A stretch of 64,000 nucleotides of DNA, from the NCBI RefSeq assembly GCF_000429605.1, contig NZ_AUCE01000012.1, positions 186,001-250,000 on the forward strand, read 5' to 3'. The position numbers were made by a program, and so were the translations under genes. The first letter of the stretch is position 1. Each line of letters opens with the position of its first letter. This DNA comes from Azonexus hydrophilus DSM 23864. GTDB lineage: Bacteria > Pseudomonadota > Gammaproteobacteria > Burkholderiales > Rhodocyclaceae. The notes beneath the pieces were generated by a model. It worked only from the letters and a program-made list of their open reading frames with translations. It was not told the DNA's origin and did not search any database. Below are positions 8,023 through 18,531 of this stretch, in pieces.

Positions 8023-9123
8023 ATGCAAAAGAAGATTATTGCTCTGGCCGTTGCCGCTCTGGCTTCTTCCGCTGCCTTCGCGCAGTCCAACGTTACCGTT
8101 TACGGTACGGTCGATCTGGGCCAGGCCTGGGTCAAGTCCAATGACAGCGCCGCTGGTGCTCAAGGTCAAAAGAATGTTGGCCGTCTTGACAACAACTCTT
8201 CCAACATCGGCTTCCGTGGCACGGAAGACCTGGGCAACGGCCTGAAGGCTCTGTTCCAGTTCGAAGCTGGTATCAACACCGACACCAACGGCGGTTGGGG
8301 TGGTGGTCGTGACACCTACATCGGCCTGACCGGCGGTTTCGGTACCTTCGTTGCCGGTAACCTGACGCACCCGCTGCGTGCCATGGGCTCCAAGGTTGAA
8401 ATCCTTCCGGGCGCCGCTGGTTTCGGTACCGTCGGCTCGATCACCGGCGCTATCGGCACCACCAAGACCGGTGCTGATGAGCGTGCTCAAAATGCCCTGG
8501 CCTATGTTTCGCCGAAGTTCGGTGGTTTCAACGCTACCGTTGCTTACGTCAACGGCGAAGTGAACCCGAACGGTGCTGGTCAAGGCGAAGCCCGTCAGTG
8601 GCAAGTTGCCGGTCAGTACGAAGACGGCCCGCTGTACGTCGGCGCTGGCTACCACAAGGTCCAGAACGGTTCCCCGGTTGGTACCGCTGGTAACGTTGAA
8701 GCTGATGCCGCTGTCTGGCGTCTGGCTGCTACCTACAGCTTCCCGACCAACACCAAGGTTACCGCCCTGTACGACAACACCAAGGCTGAAACCGACGTGG
8801 CTGGTGCTTACTTCAAGCGCGCTGCCTACTCGCTGGGTGTTCTGCAGTCCTTCGGCCAAGCTGCCGTTGGTCTGGAGTGGGCCAAGTCCAACAAGATCAA
8901 GACCCAAACCGGTACGGTTGCTGATTCCAGCGCCAACATCTGGACCCTGGTCGGTACCTACAGCCTGAGCAAGCGCACCACCGCTCACGCCCGTTACAGC
9001 AAGCTGTCGAACAACGCTGGTGCTGATTATCGCTTCTACAACAACCCGGTTGCTGCTGCTGCTCCGGCCGCTGCTGGTCGTGACTACACCGGCTTCATGG
9101 TTGGTCTGCGTCACTCCTTCTAA
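8023..9123 (+). CDS. Outer-membrane porin (Gram-negative porin, OmpC/general diffusion type)
   Basis: 366 residues with a clear Sec signal peptide (MQKKI, then a hydrophobic run ending SSAAFA, cleavage after A20). The mature protein begins QSNVTVYGTVDLG, the standard opening of betaproteobacterial trimeric porins, followed by NNSSNIGFRGTEDLGNGLKALFQFE. It ends YTGFMVGLRHSF with the C-terminal aromatic Phe needed for outer-membrane insertion. Codons are strongly restricted (GGT, GCT, CTG, AAG), unlike neighbouring genes, indicating very high expression. AAGGAG lies 7 bases before the ATG. A strong terminator follows. Solute specificity is not evident. Confidence 0.95.
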   Translation: MQKKIIALAVAALASSAAFAQSNVTVYGTVDLGQAWVKSNDSAAGAQGQKNVGRLDNNSSNIGFRGTEDLGNGLKALFQFEAGINTDTNGGWGGGRDTYIGLTGGFGTFVAGNLTHPLRAMGSKVEILPGAAGFGTVGSITGAIGTTKTGADERAQNALAYVSPKFGGFNATVAYVNGEVNPNGAGQGEARQWQVAGQYEDGPLYVGAGYHKVQNGSPVGTAGNVEADAAVWRLAATYSFPTNTKVTALYDNTKAETDVAGAYFKRAAYSLGVLQSFGQAAVGLEWAKSNKIKTQTGTVADSSANIWTLVGTYSLSKRTTAHARYSKLSNNAGADYRFYNNPVAAAAPAAAGRDYTGFMVGLRHSF

Positions 9124-9150
9124 TCTAGCCTAGCTGGTTTTAGAAAACTG

Positions 9151-9180
9151 AAACGGTCACTCTTCGGAGTGGCCGTTTTC
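9151..9180 (+). terminator. Rho-independent terminator of the porin gene
   Basis: AAACGGTCACTC pairs with GAGTGGCCGTTT around a stable TTCG tetraloop and runs into TTTTC. It begins 28 bases after the porin stop. Confidence 0.9.
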
Positions 9181-9223
9181 TATTGGGGTTCATGAAAGCT
9201 TCGGCCCTGGAAACGGGACAATA

Positions 9224-9258
9224 AAAAAACCACGCTCATGTTGGCGTGGTTTTTTGTT
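9224..9258. terminator. Bidirectional terminator between porin and proB
   Basis: AAAAAACCACGC (9224-9235) and GCGTGGTTTTTT (9244-9255) form a 12-bp stem with A-run and T-run on either side, so it can end transcription from both directions. It lies just beyond the proB stop and probably ends the rplU-rpmA-obgE-proB transcript. Confidence 0.85.
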
Positions 9259-9270
9259 GTCAGCCCGATT

Positions 9271-11477
<2,207 letters not shown>

Positions 11478-11482
11478 TTAAA

Positions 11483-11507
11483 AAGCCCTATCCGGCGGAT
11501 AGGGCTT
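11483..11507 (-). terminator. Terminator/attenuator between rpmA and obgE
   Basis: On the minus strand AAGCCCTATCC-GCC-GGATAGGGCTT forms an 11-bp stem followed by TTTTAATTTT. It lies 20 bases beyond the rpmA stop and 24 bases before the obgE start. It would end most ribosomal-protein transcripts and let a fraction continue into obgE. Confidence 0.9.
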
Positions 11508-11527
11508 CTGGGTTCCGCCGGTCCGAA

Positions 11528-11791
11528 TTATTCGGCAGCCGGAACGATGGTGACCGTGCGGCGCTTCTTTTCGCCCTTGATGGCGAACTGGATGGTGCCA
11601 TCCTTCAGCGCGAACAGGGTGTGGTCCTTGCCCATGCCGACGTTTTCGCCCGGGTGGAATTCGGTACCGCGCTGGCGAACGATGATGTTGCCGGCGAGAA
11701 CGAATTGACCGCCGTAGCGCTTGACGCCGAGTCGTTGTGCCTGTGAGTCGCGGCCGTTACGCGAACTGCCGCCTGCTTTTTTGTGTGCCAT
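11528..11791 (-). CDS. rpmA: 50S ribosomal protein L27
   Basis: 87 residues beginning [20 protein letters not shown], the invariant N-terminus of L27, which reaches into the peptidyl transferase centre. [20 protein letters not shown] and [17 protein letters not shown] complete the family signature. There is no N-terminal cleavage extension of the Firmicutes type. It follows rplU by 21 bases in the same transcript. Confidence 0.98.
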   Translation of the reverse strand: MAHKKAGGSSRNGRDSQAQRLGVKRYGGQFVLAGNIIVRQRGTEFHPGENVGMGKDHTLFALKDGTIQFAIKGEKKRRTVTIVPAAE

Positions 11792-11812
11792 TTGCTAGCT
11801 CCTTCTCTGAAC

Positions 11813-12124
11813 TCAGGCAGCGATCGTGTCGATGCGCAGTTCGGTATAGTTCTGACGATGGCCCTGACGCTTCTGGTAGTGCTTGCGACGGCGCATCTTG
11901 AAGATCTTGACCTTGTCGTGGCGGCCGTGGGAAACCACGGTGCACTTGACGGTGGCGCCAGCAAGGAAGGGGGCGCCGATCTTTACCGACTCGCCTTCGC
12001 CTACCATGAGGATCTGGTCAAGGGTAACTTCTGCGCCAACGTCTGCCGGTATCTGTTCTACTTTGAGTTTTTGGCCAGCGGAAACGCGATACTGCTTGCC
12101 GCCGGTTTTTATGACCGCATACAT
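11813..12124 (-). CDS. rplU: 50S ribosomal protein L21
   Basis: 103 residues, normal length. The start [18 protein letters not shown] and the basic RNA-binding segment [23 protein letters not shown] are diagnostic. First gene of the rplU-rpmA-obgE-proB run and directly downstream of a near-consensus promoter. Confidence 0.98.
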   Translation of the reverse strand: MYAVIKTGGKQYRVSAGQKLKVEQIPADVGAEVTLDQILMVGEGESVKIGAPFLAGATVKCTVVSHGRHDKVKIFKMRRRKHYQKRQGHRQNYTELRIDTIAA

Positions 12125-12172
12125 GGGTTGGACTCCGAAAATAAATCTAAAGGGTGCTACAAAGAACCGCGC

Positions 12173-12200
12173 ATTATACGTAGAAGTTTATGAAAGTCAA
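12173..12200 (-). promoter_or_regulatory. Strong sigma-70 promoter of rplU
   Basis: On the minus strand TTGACT (12200-12195) and a perfect TATAAT (12178-12173) are separated by 16 bases. The transcript would start near 12166, about 42 bases before the rplU ATG. The strength fits a ribosomal-protein operon. Confidence 0.85.
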
Positions 12201-12217
12201 AGCCTTTCAAGGGCTTG

Positions 12218-12226
12218 TGCTAGAAT
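12218..12226 (+). promoter_or_regulatory. Extended -10 promoter of the FKBP gene
   Basis: TGC-TAGAAT (12218-12226) forms an extended -10 element 27 bases upstream of the FKBP ATG. No good -35 is seen, which extended -10 promoters tolerate. It is back to back with the rplU promoter. Confidence 0.5.
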
Positions 12227-12252
12227 TTCGGCCTTTCGCAAAGGAGCATCTC

Positions 12253-12597
12253 ATGGCTGAAATCACCACGGCCTCCGGCCTGATCTACGAAGACACCGTT
12301 GAAGGCAGCGGCGCTGTCGCCGCCGCCGGCGCTTTCGTCACCGTGCACTACACCGGCTGGCTGACCGACGGCAGCAAGTTCGATTCGAGCAAGGATCGCA
12401 ACGATCCCTTCCAGTTTCCGCTCGGCCAGGGCCATGTCATCAAGGGCTGGGACGAAGGCGTCCAGGGCATGAAGATCGGCGGCACCCGCAAGCTGACCAT
12501 TCCGGCTCACCTCGGTTACGGCGCCCGTGGCGCTGGCGGCGTCATCCCGCCGAATGCAACGCTGGTCTTCGAGGTCGAACTCCTCGATCTGCAATGA
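12253..12597 (+). CDS. FKBP-type peptidyl-prolyl cis-trans isomerase
   Basis: 114 residues from ATG 12253, chosen because AAGGAG lies at 12241-12246; an upstream in-frame ATG at 12190 would lie upstream of the promoter. A single FKBP domain carries the signature pattern: [41 protein letters not shown] and [25 protein letters not shown]. There is no signal peptide, so it is cytoplasmic, catalysing proline isomerisation during folding. The stop overlaps the next gene's ATG by four bases. Confidence 0.95.
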   Translation: MAEITTASGLIYEDTVEGSGAVAAAGAFVTVHYTGWLTDGSKFDSSKDRNDPFQFPLGQGHVIKGWDEGVQGMKIGGTRKLTIPAHLGYGARGAGGVIPPNATLVFEVELLDLQ

Positions 12598-13706
12598 CCC
12601 AGGCTGACGATCCCTGGGCCAAGTGGCGCCAGCCGGCCGGTTCGGCCGTGCCTGCCGCCGAGAAAGCGGAACCGCCTGTCGCGGAAAAATCCGCCCCGGC
12701 GCGAGCACGGCCGGCCAAAGCGCCGGAACGCCCGGTGGCCGACAAGCGGCCAGCGGATGAGGCTGCGGCCGACCTGGAGGTCACCGCCGAGGTGAAAACC
12801 AAGCCGGCCGGCACGCTGGGCGTGAAAGCCGGTCTGCGTTCGGAAGCGCCCGGCAAGCGCACGCCCTTGCGCGGCGGCTCGCCGGTACGCAAGCCGATGA
12901 CAGCTGCGGCGCCACTTGAGCGTCCGGCGGCCCGGCCGGCGAAAAAGGCGGCGCCGGTCGTTCGCTCCGGCCCGCCACCCGAAGGGACGCGGCTGTCCAA
13001 GGTGATGTCCGAACGTGGCATGTGCTCGCGGCGCGAGGCCGATCTGTGGATCGAACGCGGCTGGGTGTTCGTCAATGGCGAGCAGGTCAGCGAACTCGGT
13101 TCGCGGATTGATCCGGATGCGCGCATCGAAGTCTCGACCGAGGCCAAGAAGGATCAGGCCAAAGCGGTCACCATCCTGCTGCACAAGCCGATCGGTTACG
13201 TTTCCGGTCAGCCTGAGCCGGGCTGCATTCCGGCGGTGACGCTGATCACCGCAGAAAACCAGGTGCCGCAATCGGGCGGTCCCGAGTTCAAGCCGTGGAT
13301 GCTGCGCGGCCTGGCGCCGGCCGGTCGGCTCGATGTCGATTCGACCGGCCTGCTGGTGCTGACCAGCGACGGTCGTGTCGCCAAGCGTCTGATCGGCGAG
13401 GACAGCGATGCCGAGAAGGAATATCTGGTGCGTGTCTCCGGCGAGATGATCAAGGGCGGCCTGGAACTGCTGCGCCATGGCCTGGAACTTGACGGCAAGG
13501 CCTTGAAGCCGGCCTGGGTCAAACAGTTGAACGAGGACCAGCTGCACTTCATCCTCAAGGAAGGCAAGAAGCGGCAGATCCGCCGCATGTGCGAACTGGT
13601 CGGTCTCAAGGTGGTCGGCCTGAAGCGTGTGCGCATCGGCCGCATCCGCCTCGGCGACCTGCCCATGGGGCAGTGGCGTTTCCTGCGTGCCGACGAAGCG
13701 TTTTAA
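12594..13706 (+). CDS. rRNA pseudouridine synthase, RluF/RsuA family, with long N-terminal extension
   Basis: 370 residues. Residues 1-125 are low-complexity, rich in Ala, Pro, Lys and Glu, and look disordered. An S4 RNA-binding domain follows ([21 protein letters not shown] and VFVNGEQV). The catalytic RsuA/RluB/E/F-type domain has the Asp in [20 protein letters not shown] and the late [15 protein letters not shown] motif. The [16 protein letters not shown] segment is closest to RluF (23S U2604), but the exact target is not certain. It is translationally coupled to the FKBP gene; a terminator follows. Confidence 0.85.
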   Translation: MTQADDPWAKWRQPAGSAVPAAEKAEPPVAEKSAPARARPAKAPERPVADKRPADEAAADLEVTAEVKTKPAGTLGVKAGLRSEAPGKRTPLRGGSPVRKPMTAAAPLERPAARPAKKAAPVVRSGPPPEGTRLSKVMSERGMCSRREADLWIERGWVFVNGEQVSELGSRIDPDARIEVSTEAKKDQAKAVTILLHKPIGYVSGQPEPGCIPAVTLITAENQVPQSGGPEFKPWMLRGLAPAGRLDVDSTGLLVLTSDGRVAKRLIGEDSDAEKEYLVRVSGEMIKGGLELLRHGLELDGKALKPAWVKQLNEDQLHFILKEGKKRQIRRMCELVGLKVVGLKRVRIGRIRLGDLPMGQWRFLRADEAF

Positions 13707-13736
13707 GCTTTTCAGCACATAAGGCACAGCAACGAA

Positions 13737-13766
13737 AACGCCGGCAAATTGCCGGCGTTTTTTTTG
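13737..13766 (+). terminator. Rho-independent terminator after the pseudouridine synthase
   Basis: AACGCCGGC (13737-13745) pairs with GCCGGCGTT (13751-13759) around AAATT and is followed by a run of T residues. It ends the FKBP-pseudouridine synthase transcript. The preceding AAAA also gives it weak activity toward the opposing MaoC gene. Confidence 0.9.
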
Positions 13767-13784
13767 AACGAGTCGGCTGCCAGC

Positions 13785-14222
13785 TCAGACGGTGCCGGTC
13801 GGTGCGGCGCTACGCACCGGCGGCATCATCAGGCATTCGCCTTCGATCACGGTCTTGCCGGCAACTGTGCACACGGTGTCGAGGATGACGCGGTTCTTGG
13901 CGGTGTTGACTTCCCGCACGGTGACCGTGGCGGTGACGGTGTCGCCCGGCTTGACCGGGGCCTTGAACTTCAGCGTCTGCGACAGGTAGATGGTGCCGGG
14001 CCCGGGCAGCTTGTTGGCCAGGGTGGCGGAGATGAAGCCGGCCGACAGCATGCCATGGGCGATGCGGGTGCCGAACATCGTGCCCTTGCAGTATTCCTCG
14101 TCGAGGTGGGCCGGATTGACGTCGGTCGAGATGCCGGCGAACAGGATGATGTCGGCTTCGGTCACGGTCTTGGAAGTGCTTGCGGACATACCGGGGTGCA
14201 GTTGGTCGATGTGATAGGTCAT
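13785..14222 (-). CDS. MaoC-like (R)-specific enoyl-CoA hydratase
   Basis: 145 residues forming one hot-dog domain. The hydratase-2 active-site motif is intact (FAGISTDVNPAHLDEEY, with catalytic Asp and His), followed by IAHGMLSAGFIS. Such enzymes hydrate trans-2-enoyl-CoA to (R)-3-hydroxyacyl-CoA and often feed polyhydroxyalkanoate synthesis (PhaJ). Some act as the separate oxepin-CoA hydrolase in phenylacetate degradation when the ring-opening enzyme lacks its MaoC half, as PaaN in this window does. Either role is possible. It stands alone, with no operon partner. Confidence 0.85.
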   Translation of the reverse strand: MTYHIDQLHPGMSASTSKTVTEADIILFAGISTDVNPAHLDEEYCKGTMFGTRIAHGMLSAGFISATLANKLPGPGTIYLSQTLKFKAPVKPGDTVTATVTVREVNTAKNRVILDTVCTVAGKTVIEGECLMMPPVRSAAPTGTV

Positions 14223-14296
14223 GCTGTGACTCCTGATTCTTTATCGAAGTGGTTGCGGCAGAAAAATAAACTCTAACATACGTCAGCGTATGGCTG

Positions 14297-15496
14297 TCAT
14301 TCGGTGCGCAGGGCTTCGACCGGATCGAGTCTGGCCGCGCGCCGGGCGGGCAGTACGCCGGCGGCGAGGCCGATGGCGATGGCGATGCCCTCGGCGAGCA
14401 GCACGAAACTGAGCGGCGTATGTACTGGCAGCGCCGGTACCAGCAGGTGGATCAGTTGCGCCAGCCCGATGCCGAGTAGCAAGCCGAGCGCCCCGCCCAG
14501 CGCCGAGAGGGCGATGGCTTCGCCGAGAAACAGCCCGAGGATGGTGCGCCGGCGGGCGCCGAGGGCGACCAGCAGGCCGATTTCGCCGGTGCGCTCGGTG
14601 ACGGCGATGGTCATGATGGTGACGATGCCGACGCCGCCGACCAGCAGCGAAATGCCGCCGAGCGCGCCGACGGCCAGGGTCAGCACGTTGAGGATGTTGG
14701 ACAGCGTCTTCAGCATCTCTTCCTGGGTGACGATGGTGAAATCCTCGCGGCCGTGGCGTTCGATCAGGTGCCGGCGAATCTGGCTGGCGACCGCTGCCGA
14801 CGGGGCATTCTCGGCGACGGCGACATTGATTTCGTCCACGCCCTCGCGATTGAACAGTTCCTGGGCGCGGGCAGCGGGGATGAAGGCAGTGTCGTCGAGG
14901 TCGATGCCGAGGAACTGGCCCTTGGCTTCCATGATGCCGATCACGCGGAACTGCAGGCCGCCGATGCGAATGCGCTGGCCGAGTGCATTGTCGGCGCCGA
15001 ACAGTTCTTCCTTCAGCTTGGCGCCGAGGACGACGAAGGCGCGTGCATTGCCGGCATCGTCGGCGGGCAGGTACTGGCCGCTGCGCGCAGCCAGGCGGAA
15101 AACGGCGGCAGAATCGGCGCTGACGCCGGAGACCAGCGTGCGTCGGGTGCGTCCGTTGCCCTGGATTTCGGCGTTGCCCTTGATGTTCGGCGTCACCGCG
15201 ACGACATGCGGCAGGCGGGCCAGCGACTGCGCATCCTCCAGCGTCAGCGGGCGGGCGCTCGACGGCAGGCCGGAGGGGGCGCCGCCGGTTTTCGTCTTGC
15301 CCGGCGCGATGGTCACGACGTTGGTGCCGAACTGGCTGAATTCGCCCAGCACATAGCGGTGGATGCCCTCGCCGATCGAGGTGAGCAGGATCACCGAGGC
15401 AATGCCGACGGCGATGCCGAGCAGCGTCAGGAAGCTGCGCAGCCGCTGCGCAGTGACGGCGCGGGCGGCAAGGCGGATGGCGTCGCGGAGATCCAT
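14297..15496 (-). CDS. MacB/FtsX-type ABC transporter permease (second)
   Basis: 399 residues. One transmembrane helix lies near residues 18-40, then a large periplasmic core (about 45-265, MacB_PCD type, with AGRSG-like RSGQYLP and the acidic HGREDFTIVTQEEML segment), then three helices in the last 130 residues (ERTGEIGLLVALGARRRTILGLFLGEA between them). It ends ARRAARLDPVEALRTE, the standard FtsX tail. The gene lies 2 bases after the sister permease. The two permeases with one ATPase could form a heterodimeric mechanotransmission-type efflux pump. Confidence 0.88.
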   Translation of the reverse strand: MDLRDAIRLAARAVTAQRLRSFLTLLGIAVGIASVILLTSIGEGIHRYVLGEFSQFGTNVVTIAPGKTKTGGAPSGLPSSARPLTLEDAQSLARLPHVVAVTPNIKGNAEIQGNGRTRRTLVSGVSADSAAVFRLAARSGQYLPADDAGNARAFVVLGAKLKEELFGADNALGQRIRIGGLQFRVIGIMEAKGQFLGIDLDDTAFIPAARAQELFNREGVDEINVAVAENAPSAAVASQIRRHLIERHGREDFTIVTQEEMLKTLSNILNVLTLAVGALGGISLLVGGVGIVTIMTIAVTERTGEIGLLVALGARRRTILGLFLGEAIALSALGGALGLLLGIGLAQLIHLLVPALPVHTPLSFVLLAEGIAIAIGLAAGVLPARRAARLDPVEALRTE

Positions 15497-15498
15497 GC

Positions 15499-16707
15499 TC
15501 AGTGCTTCATCAGCGCCTGCACCGGATCGAGCCGGGCGGCGCGGCGGGCTGGCAGGAAGCCGAACAGCAGGCCGGTGCCGATGGCGGTGGACAGGCCGGC
15601 GATCACCGCCCAGTCGGGCGGGTAGGCGGGAAAGATCGGGAAGATCTGACGCAGGGCAAAGGCGCCTAGCTGGCCGAGCAAATAACCAAGGAGGGCGCCG
15701 ACCGCCGACAGCATCGCCGCTTCAGTCAGGAAAGCCAGGCGGATGGTTCGCGCCGGCGCGCCGAGCGCCTTGAGCAGGCCGATTTCGCCGGTGCGCTGTG
15801 TCACCGCGACGAGCATCACGTTCATCACCAGAATGCCGGCCACCGCCAGGCTGATCGCGGCAATGCCGGCGACGGCCAGCGTCAGCGCGCCGAGCAGCTT
15901 GTCGAAGGTGGCCAGGACGGCATCCTGGGTGATCACCGTGACATCTTCCTCGCCGCGATGGCGCTGGGTCAGGATCGTCAGTGTCTGGTCGCGCGCCTGC
16001 GGAATGGCGTCGCGGCTGCGCGCCTCGACCAGTACGCGGAACAGCGTGTTGCTGTTGAACATTGCCTGGGCGAAGGCGACCGGGACGATGACCAGTTCGT
16101 CGGTATTCATGCCCAGCCCCTGGCCGGTCGACTTGAGGACGCCGACGATGCGCACGCGCCGGTCGCCGATGCGCACCAACTGGCCGACCGCCGGCGCGCT
16201 GCCGAACAGTTCGGCGCGGATGGTGGCGCCGATCACCGCGACCGCCGAGCCGCGGTTCCAGTCTTCCTCGGGCAGCGCGTCACCCTGGGCGAGGTCGAAA
16301 TCGCGGATGGCGAAATAGTCGCGCGTGGTGCCGGCGACCATGACTTCGCGCAGCCGGCCGCCGAAGTTGATTTCCGAGGTGCCGACGGCGAGCGGGGCGA
16401 CGCGGTGCACGGCCGGCGCGCGGCGGAGGGCACCGGCGTCGTCAATGGTCAGGTCGCGTGGCGTATTGGTGATCGCCGTCGCCGGGTTGAAGCCGCCGGT
16501 GCCGGTGCGCCCGGGTAGGACGATGACGAGGTTGCTGCCGAGCGACGAGAACTGGCCGACGACGTAACGTCGGGCACCGTCGCCGAGTGCCGTCAGCAGC
16601 ACCACGGCGGCGACGCCGATGGCCATCGCCAGCACCGACAGCGCCGTGCGCACCGGGTAGCCGGTGGCGGCGTCGCGGGCGAAACGCAGGATGTCAGGCA
16701 GGCGCAT
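15499..16707 (-). CDS. MacB/FtsX-type ABC transporter permease (first)
   Basis: 402 residues with the same topology as the next permease: an N-terminal helix near 18-40 (ALSVLAMAIGVAAVVLLTALG), a periplasmic core, and three C-terminal helices, with QRTGEIGLLKALGAPARTIRLAFLTEA between the first two. It ends RRAARLDPVQALMKH. The two permeases are clearly paralogous but not identical, so they arose by an old duplication. The start codon lies within the last 14 bases of the ATPase gene. Confidence 0.88.
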   Translation of the reverse strand: MRLPDILRFARDAATGYPVRTALSVLAMAIGVAAVVLLTALGDGARRYVVGQFSSLGSNLVIVLPGRTGTGGFNPATAITNTPRDLTIDDAGALRRAPAVHRVAPLAVGTSEINFGGRLREVMVAGTTRDYFAIRDFDLAQGDALPEEDWNRGSAVAVIGATIRAELFGSAPAVGQLVRIGDRRVRIVGVLKSTGQGLGMNTDELVIVPVAFAQAMFNSNTLFRVLVEARSRDAIPQARDQTLTILTQRHRGEEDVTVITQDAVLATFDKLLGALTLAVAGIAAISLAVAGILVMNVMLVAVTQRTGEIGLLKALGAPARTIRLAFLTEAAMLSAVGALLGYLLGQLGAFALRQIFPIFPAYPPDWAVIAGLSTAIGTGLLFGFLPARRAARLDPVQALMKH

Positions 16708-17386
16708 GCGCGGCGCTGTCGTGCTTGAGGCGCCCGTCTTCCATGACCAGCTGGCGGCGGGCGCGTTCGCCCATCTGCGGGTCGTGGGTCACGACGACCA
16801 GGGTGACGCCGCTGGCGTTCAGGGCTTCGAGCAGATTGACCACTTCCTCGCCGGTGTGCCGGTCGAGGTTGCCGGTCGGTTCGTCGGCGAGGATCAGCGC
16901 CGGCTGCATGATCGTCGCCCGGGCGATGGCGACGCGCTGACGCTGGCCGCCGGAGAGTTGGTCGGGTTTGTGGTCGGCGCGCTGGTCCAGGCCGAAGTTC
17001 TTCAGTGCCTCGGTGACCCGGCGGTCGCGCTCGCTGCGTGCGATGCCGGCCAGCATCATCGGCAGGGCGATGTTTTCGGCGGCGGTCAGGCGTGGCACCA
17101 GATGAAAACTCTGGAAGACGAAGCCGATGCGCGTACTGCGCACCTGCGCCTGTTCGTCGGCGCTCAGGGTCGTCACGTCGCGCCCTTCCAGCCGGTAGCT
17201 GCCGGCATTGGGGCGGTCGAGCAGGCCGAGCAGGTTGAGCAGCGTCGATTTGCCCGAGCCGGACGGACCCATCACGGCGACGTATTCGCCGGCCGAGATG
17301 CTCAGGTCGAGGCCGGCCAGCGCTCGTACCGTGGTGTCGCCGAGCTGGAACCGGCGTTCGATCCCGGACAGTTCGATCAGCGCCAT
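16694..17386 (-). CDS. ABC transporter ATPase, MacB/LolD type
   Basis: 230 residues. Walker A is MGPSGSGKSTLLN, the Q-loop region is FVFQSFHLVPRLTAAEN, the signature is LSGGQRQRVAIARA, Walker B is LILADEPTGNLD and the H-loop is VVTHDPQ. The LLGLLDRPNAGSY segment after Walker A is typical of the LolD/MacB/FtsE group. It powers the two FtsX-type permeases encoded directly downstream. Its ATG abuts the adaptor stop codon. Confidence 0.93.
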   Translation of the reverse strand: MALIELSGIERRFQLGDTTVRALAGLDLSISAGEYVAVMGPSGSGKSTLLNLLGLLDRPNAGSYRLEGRDVTTLSADEQAQVRSTRIGFVFQSFHLVPRLTAAENIALPMMLAGIARSERDRRVTEALKNFGLDQRADHKPDQLSGGQRQRVAIARATIMQPALILADEPTGNLDRHTGEEVVNLLEALNASGVTLVVVTHDPQMGERARRQLVMEDGRLKHDSAAHAPA

Positions 17387-18523
17387 TCAGCGTGCCGCTT
17401 GTTCTTCCGTCGCCTTGGCGCCGGCGACGACGCCCGTGCGTTCGAGCGAGGTGACGATGCGTTCGCCGGCCTGCAGGCCTTCGCTGATCTCGGTGTGTTC
17501 CCAGTTGGCGAGCCCGGCCTTGATGCTGCGTTCGACCAGCTTGCCGTCTTCCAGCAGCAGCACCTTGCCGCCTTCGAGGATGGCCGCAGTCGGAATGCGC
17601 AGGACGTTTTCCCGGGTCGCCAGGATGATCTCGACATCGGCGCTGTAGCCGACCAGCAGGCCGGCGGCTTCGTCCGGCTTGGCGAAATCGACTTCGATAT
17701 CGACGGTGCGCGCCTGCTTTTCCACGGCCGAGACGTAGGGGGCAACACGGCGGACGGTCCCGGTCAGCACCTTGCCGGGCAGCGCATCGAGGGTAATGCG
17801 CACGGGTTGTCCGACCGCGATCTTGGGTGCATCGACTTCGTCCATCGGCGCCTTGACGTAGAGGCAGGAGGCGTCGAACAGGTCGATTGCCGGCGGTGTC
17901 GGCACGCCCGGCGGTGACGGTGTCGAGTATTCGCCCAGTTCGCCGACGATCTTGGCTACCGTGCCGGCAAAGGGCGCGTACAAGGCCACCCGGCCCTGGT
18001 CGACGCGGGTCGATTTGAGCCGCGCTTCGGCCTGGGCGATGTCGGCGCGCGCTGTGGCGCAGGCAGCCCGGCGGACCTCGGCGTCGGTGCGGGCGCTTTC
18101 CTCGCGGCTGGGCGAGACGAAGCCGCGGGCGCGCAGTTCGGCTTGCCTTTTTGCCTCTTTTTCGGCGTTGACCGCAGCAATGCACACTTCCTCGGCGCGC
18201 TTCGCCGCCAGCGTCACCTGGGCGGCGGCCAGCGTCGAACTGGCTTGCTGGTCGTCGTTCCACAGCTTGAGCAGCAATTGGCCCTTCTCGACCTTGTCGC
18301 CTTCCTTGACGCCGAGGTATTCGATGCGCCCGCCGACGATGGTCGACAGTTTGGTGCGCTGGCACGCCTCGACTGTGCCGGCGCGGGTATTGGCTAGTGT
18401 GGCCTCGACGGTGCCGGTGCCGACGCTGGCGACGGTGACGGCGATCGGCTTGGGGCGAGTTAGCCAGAAAGCCGCAGCGGCCAGGATGACGACGATGATC
18501 AGAATGGTGACGAGGCGACGCAT
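17387..18523 (-). CDS. HlyD/MacA-type periplasmic adaptor protein
   Basis: 378 residues from ATG at 18523; the open frame upstream is the next gene out of frame. It has an N-terminal anchor helix (about residues 5-22), a lipoyl half-motif (GGRIEYLGVKEGDKVEKGQLL), an Ala/Glu/Arg-rich alpha hairpin (about 90-170), the second lipoyl half (APFAGTVAKIVGELGE), and beta-barrel and membrane-proximal domains. It would link the inner-membrane MacB-like pump to an outer-membrane channel; no TolC-type gene is present in the window. Five-gene string with the unknown gene upstream. Confidence 0.88.
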   Translation of the reverse strand: MRRLVTILIIVVILAAAAFWLTRPKPIAVTVASVGTGTVEATLANTRAGTVEACQRTKLSTIVGGRIEYLGVKEGDKVEKGQLLLKLWNDDQQASSTLAAAQVTLAAKRAEEVCIAAVNAEKEAKRQAELRARGFVSPSREESARTDAEVRRAACATARADIAQAEARLKSTRVDQGRVALYAPFAGTVAKIVGELGEYSTPSPPGVPTPPAIDLFDASCLYVKAPMDEVDAPKIAVGQPVRITLDALPGKVLTGTVRRVAPYVSAVEKQARTVDIEVDFAKPDEAAGLLVGYSADVEIILATRENVLRIPTAAILEGGKVLLLEDGKLVERSIKAGLANWEHTEISEGLQAGERIVTSLERTGVVAGAKATEEQAAR

Positions 18524-18531
18524 GGGATTTC

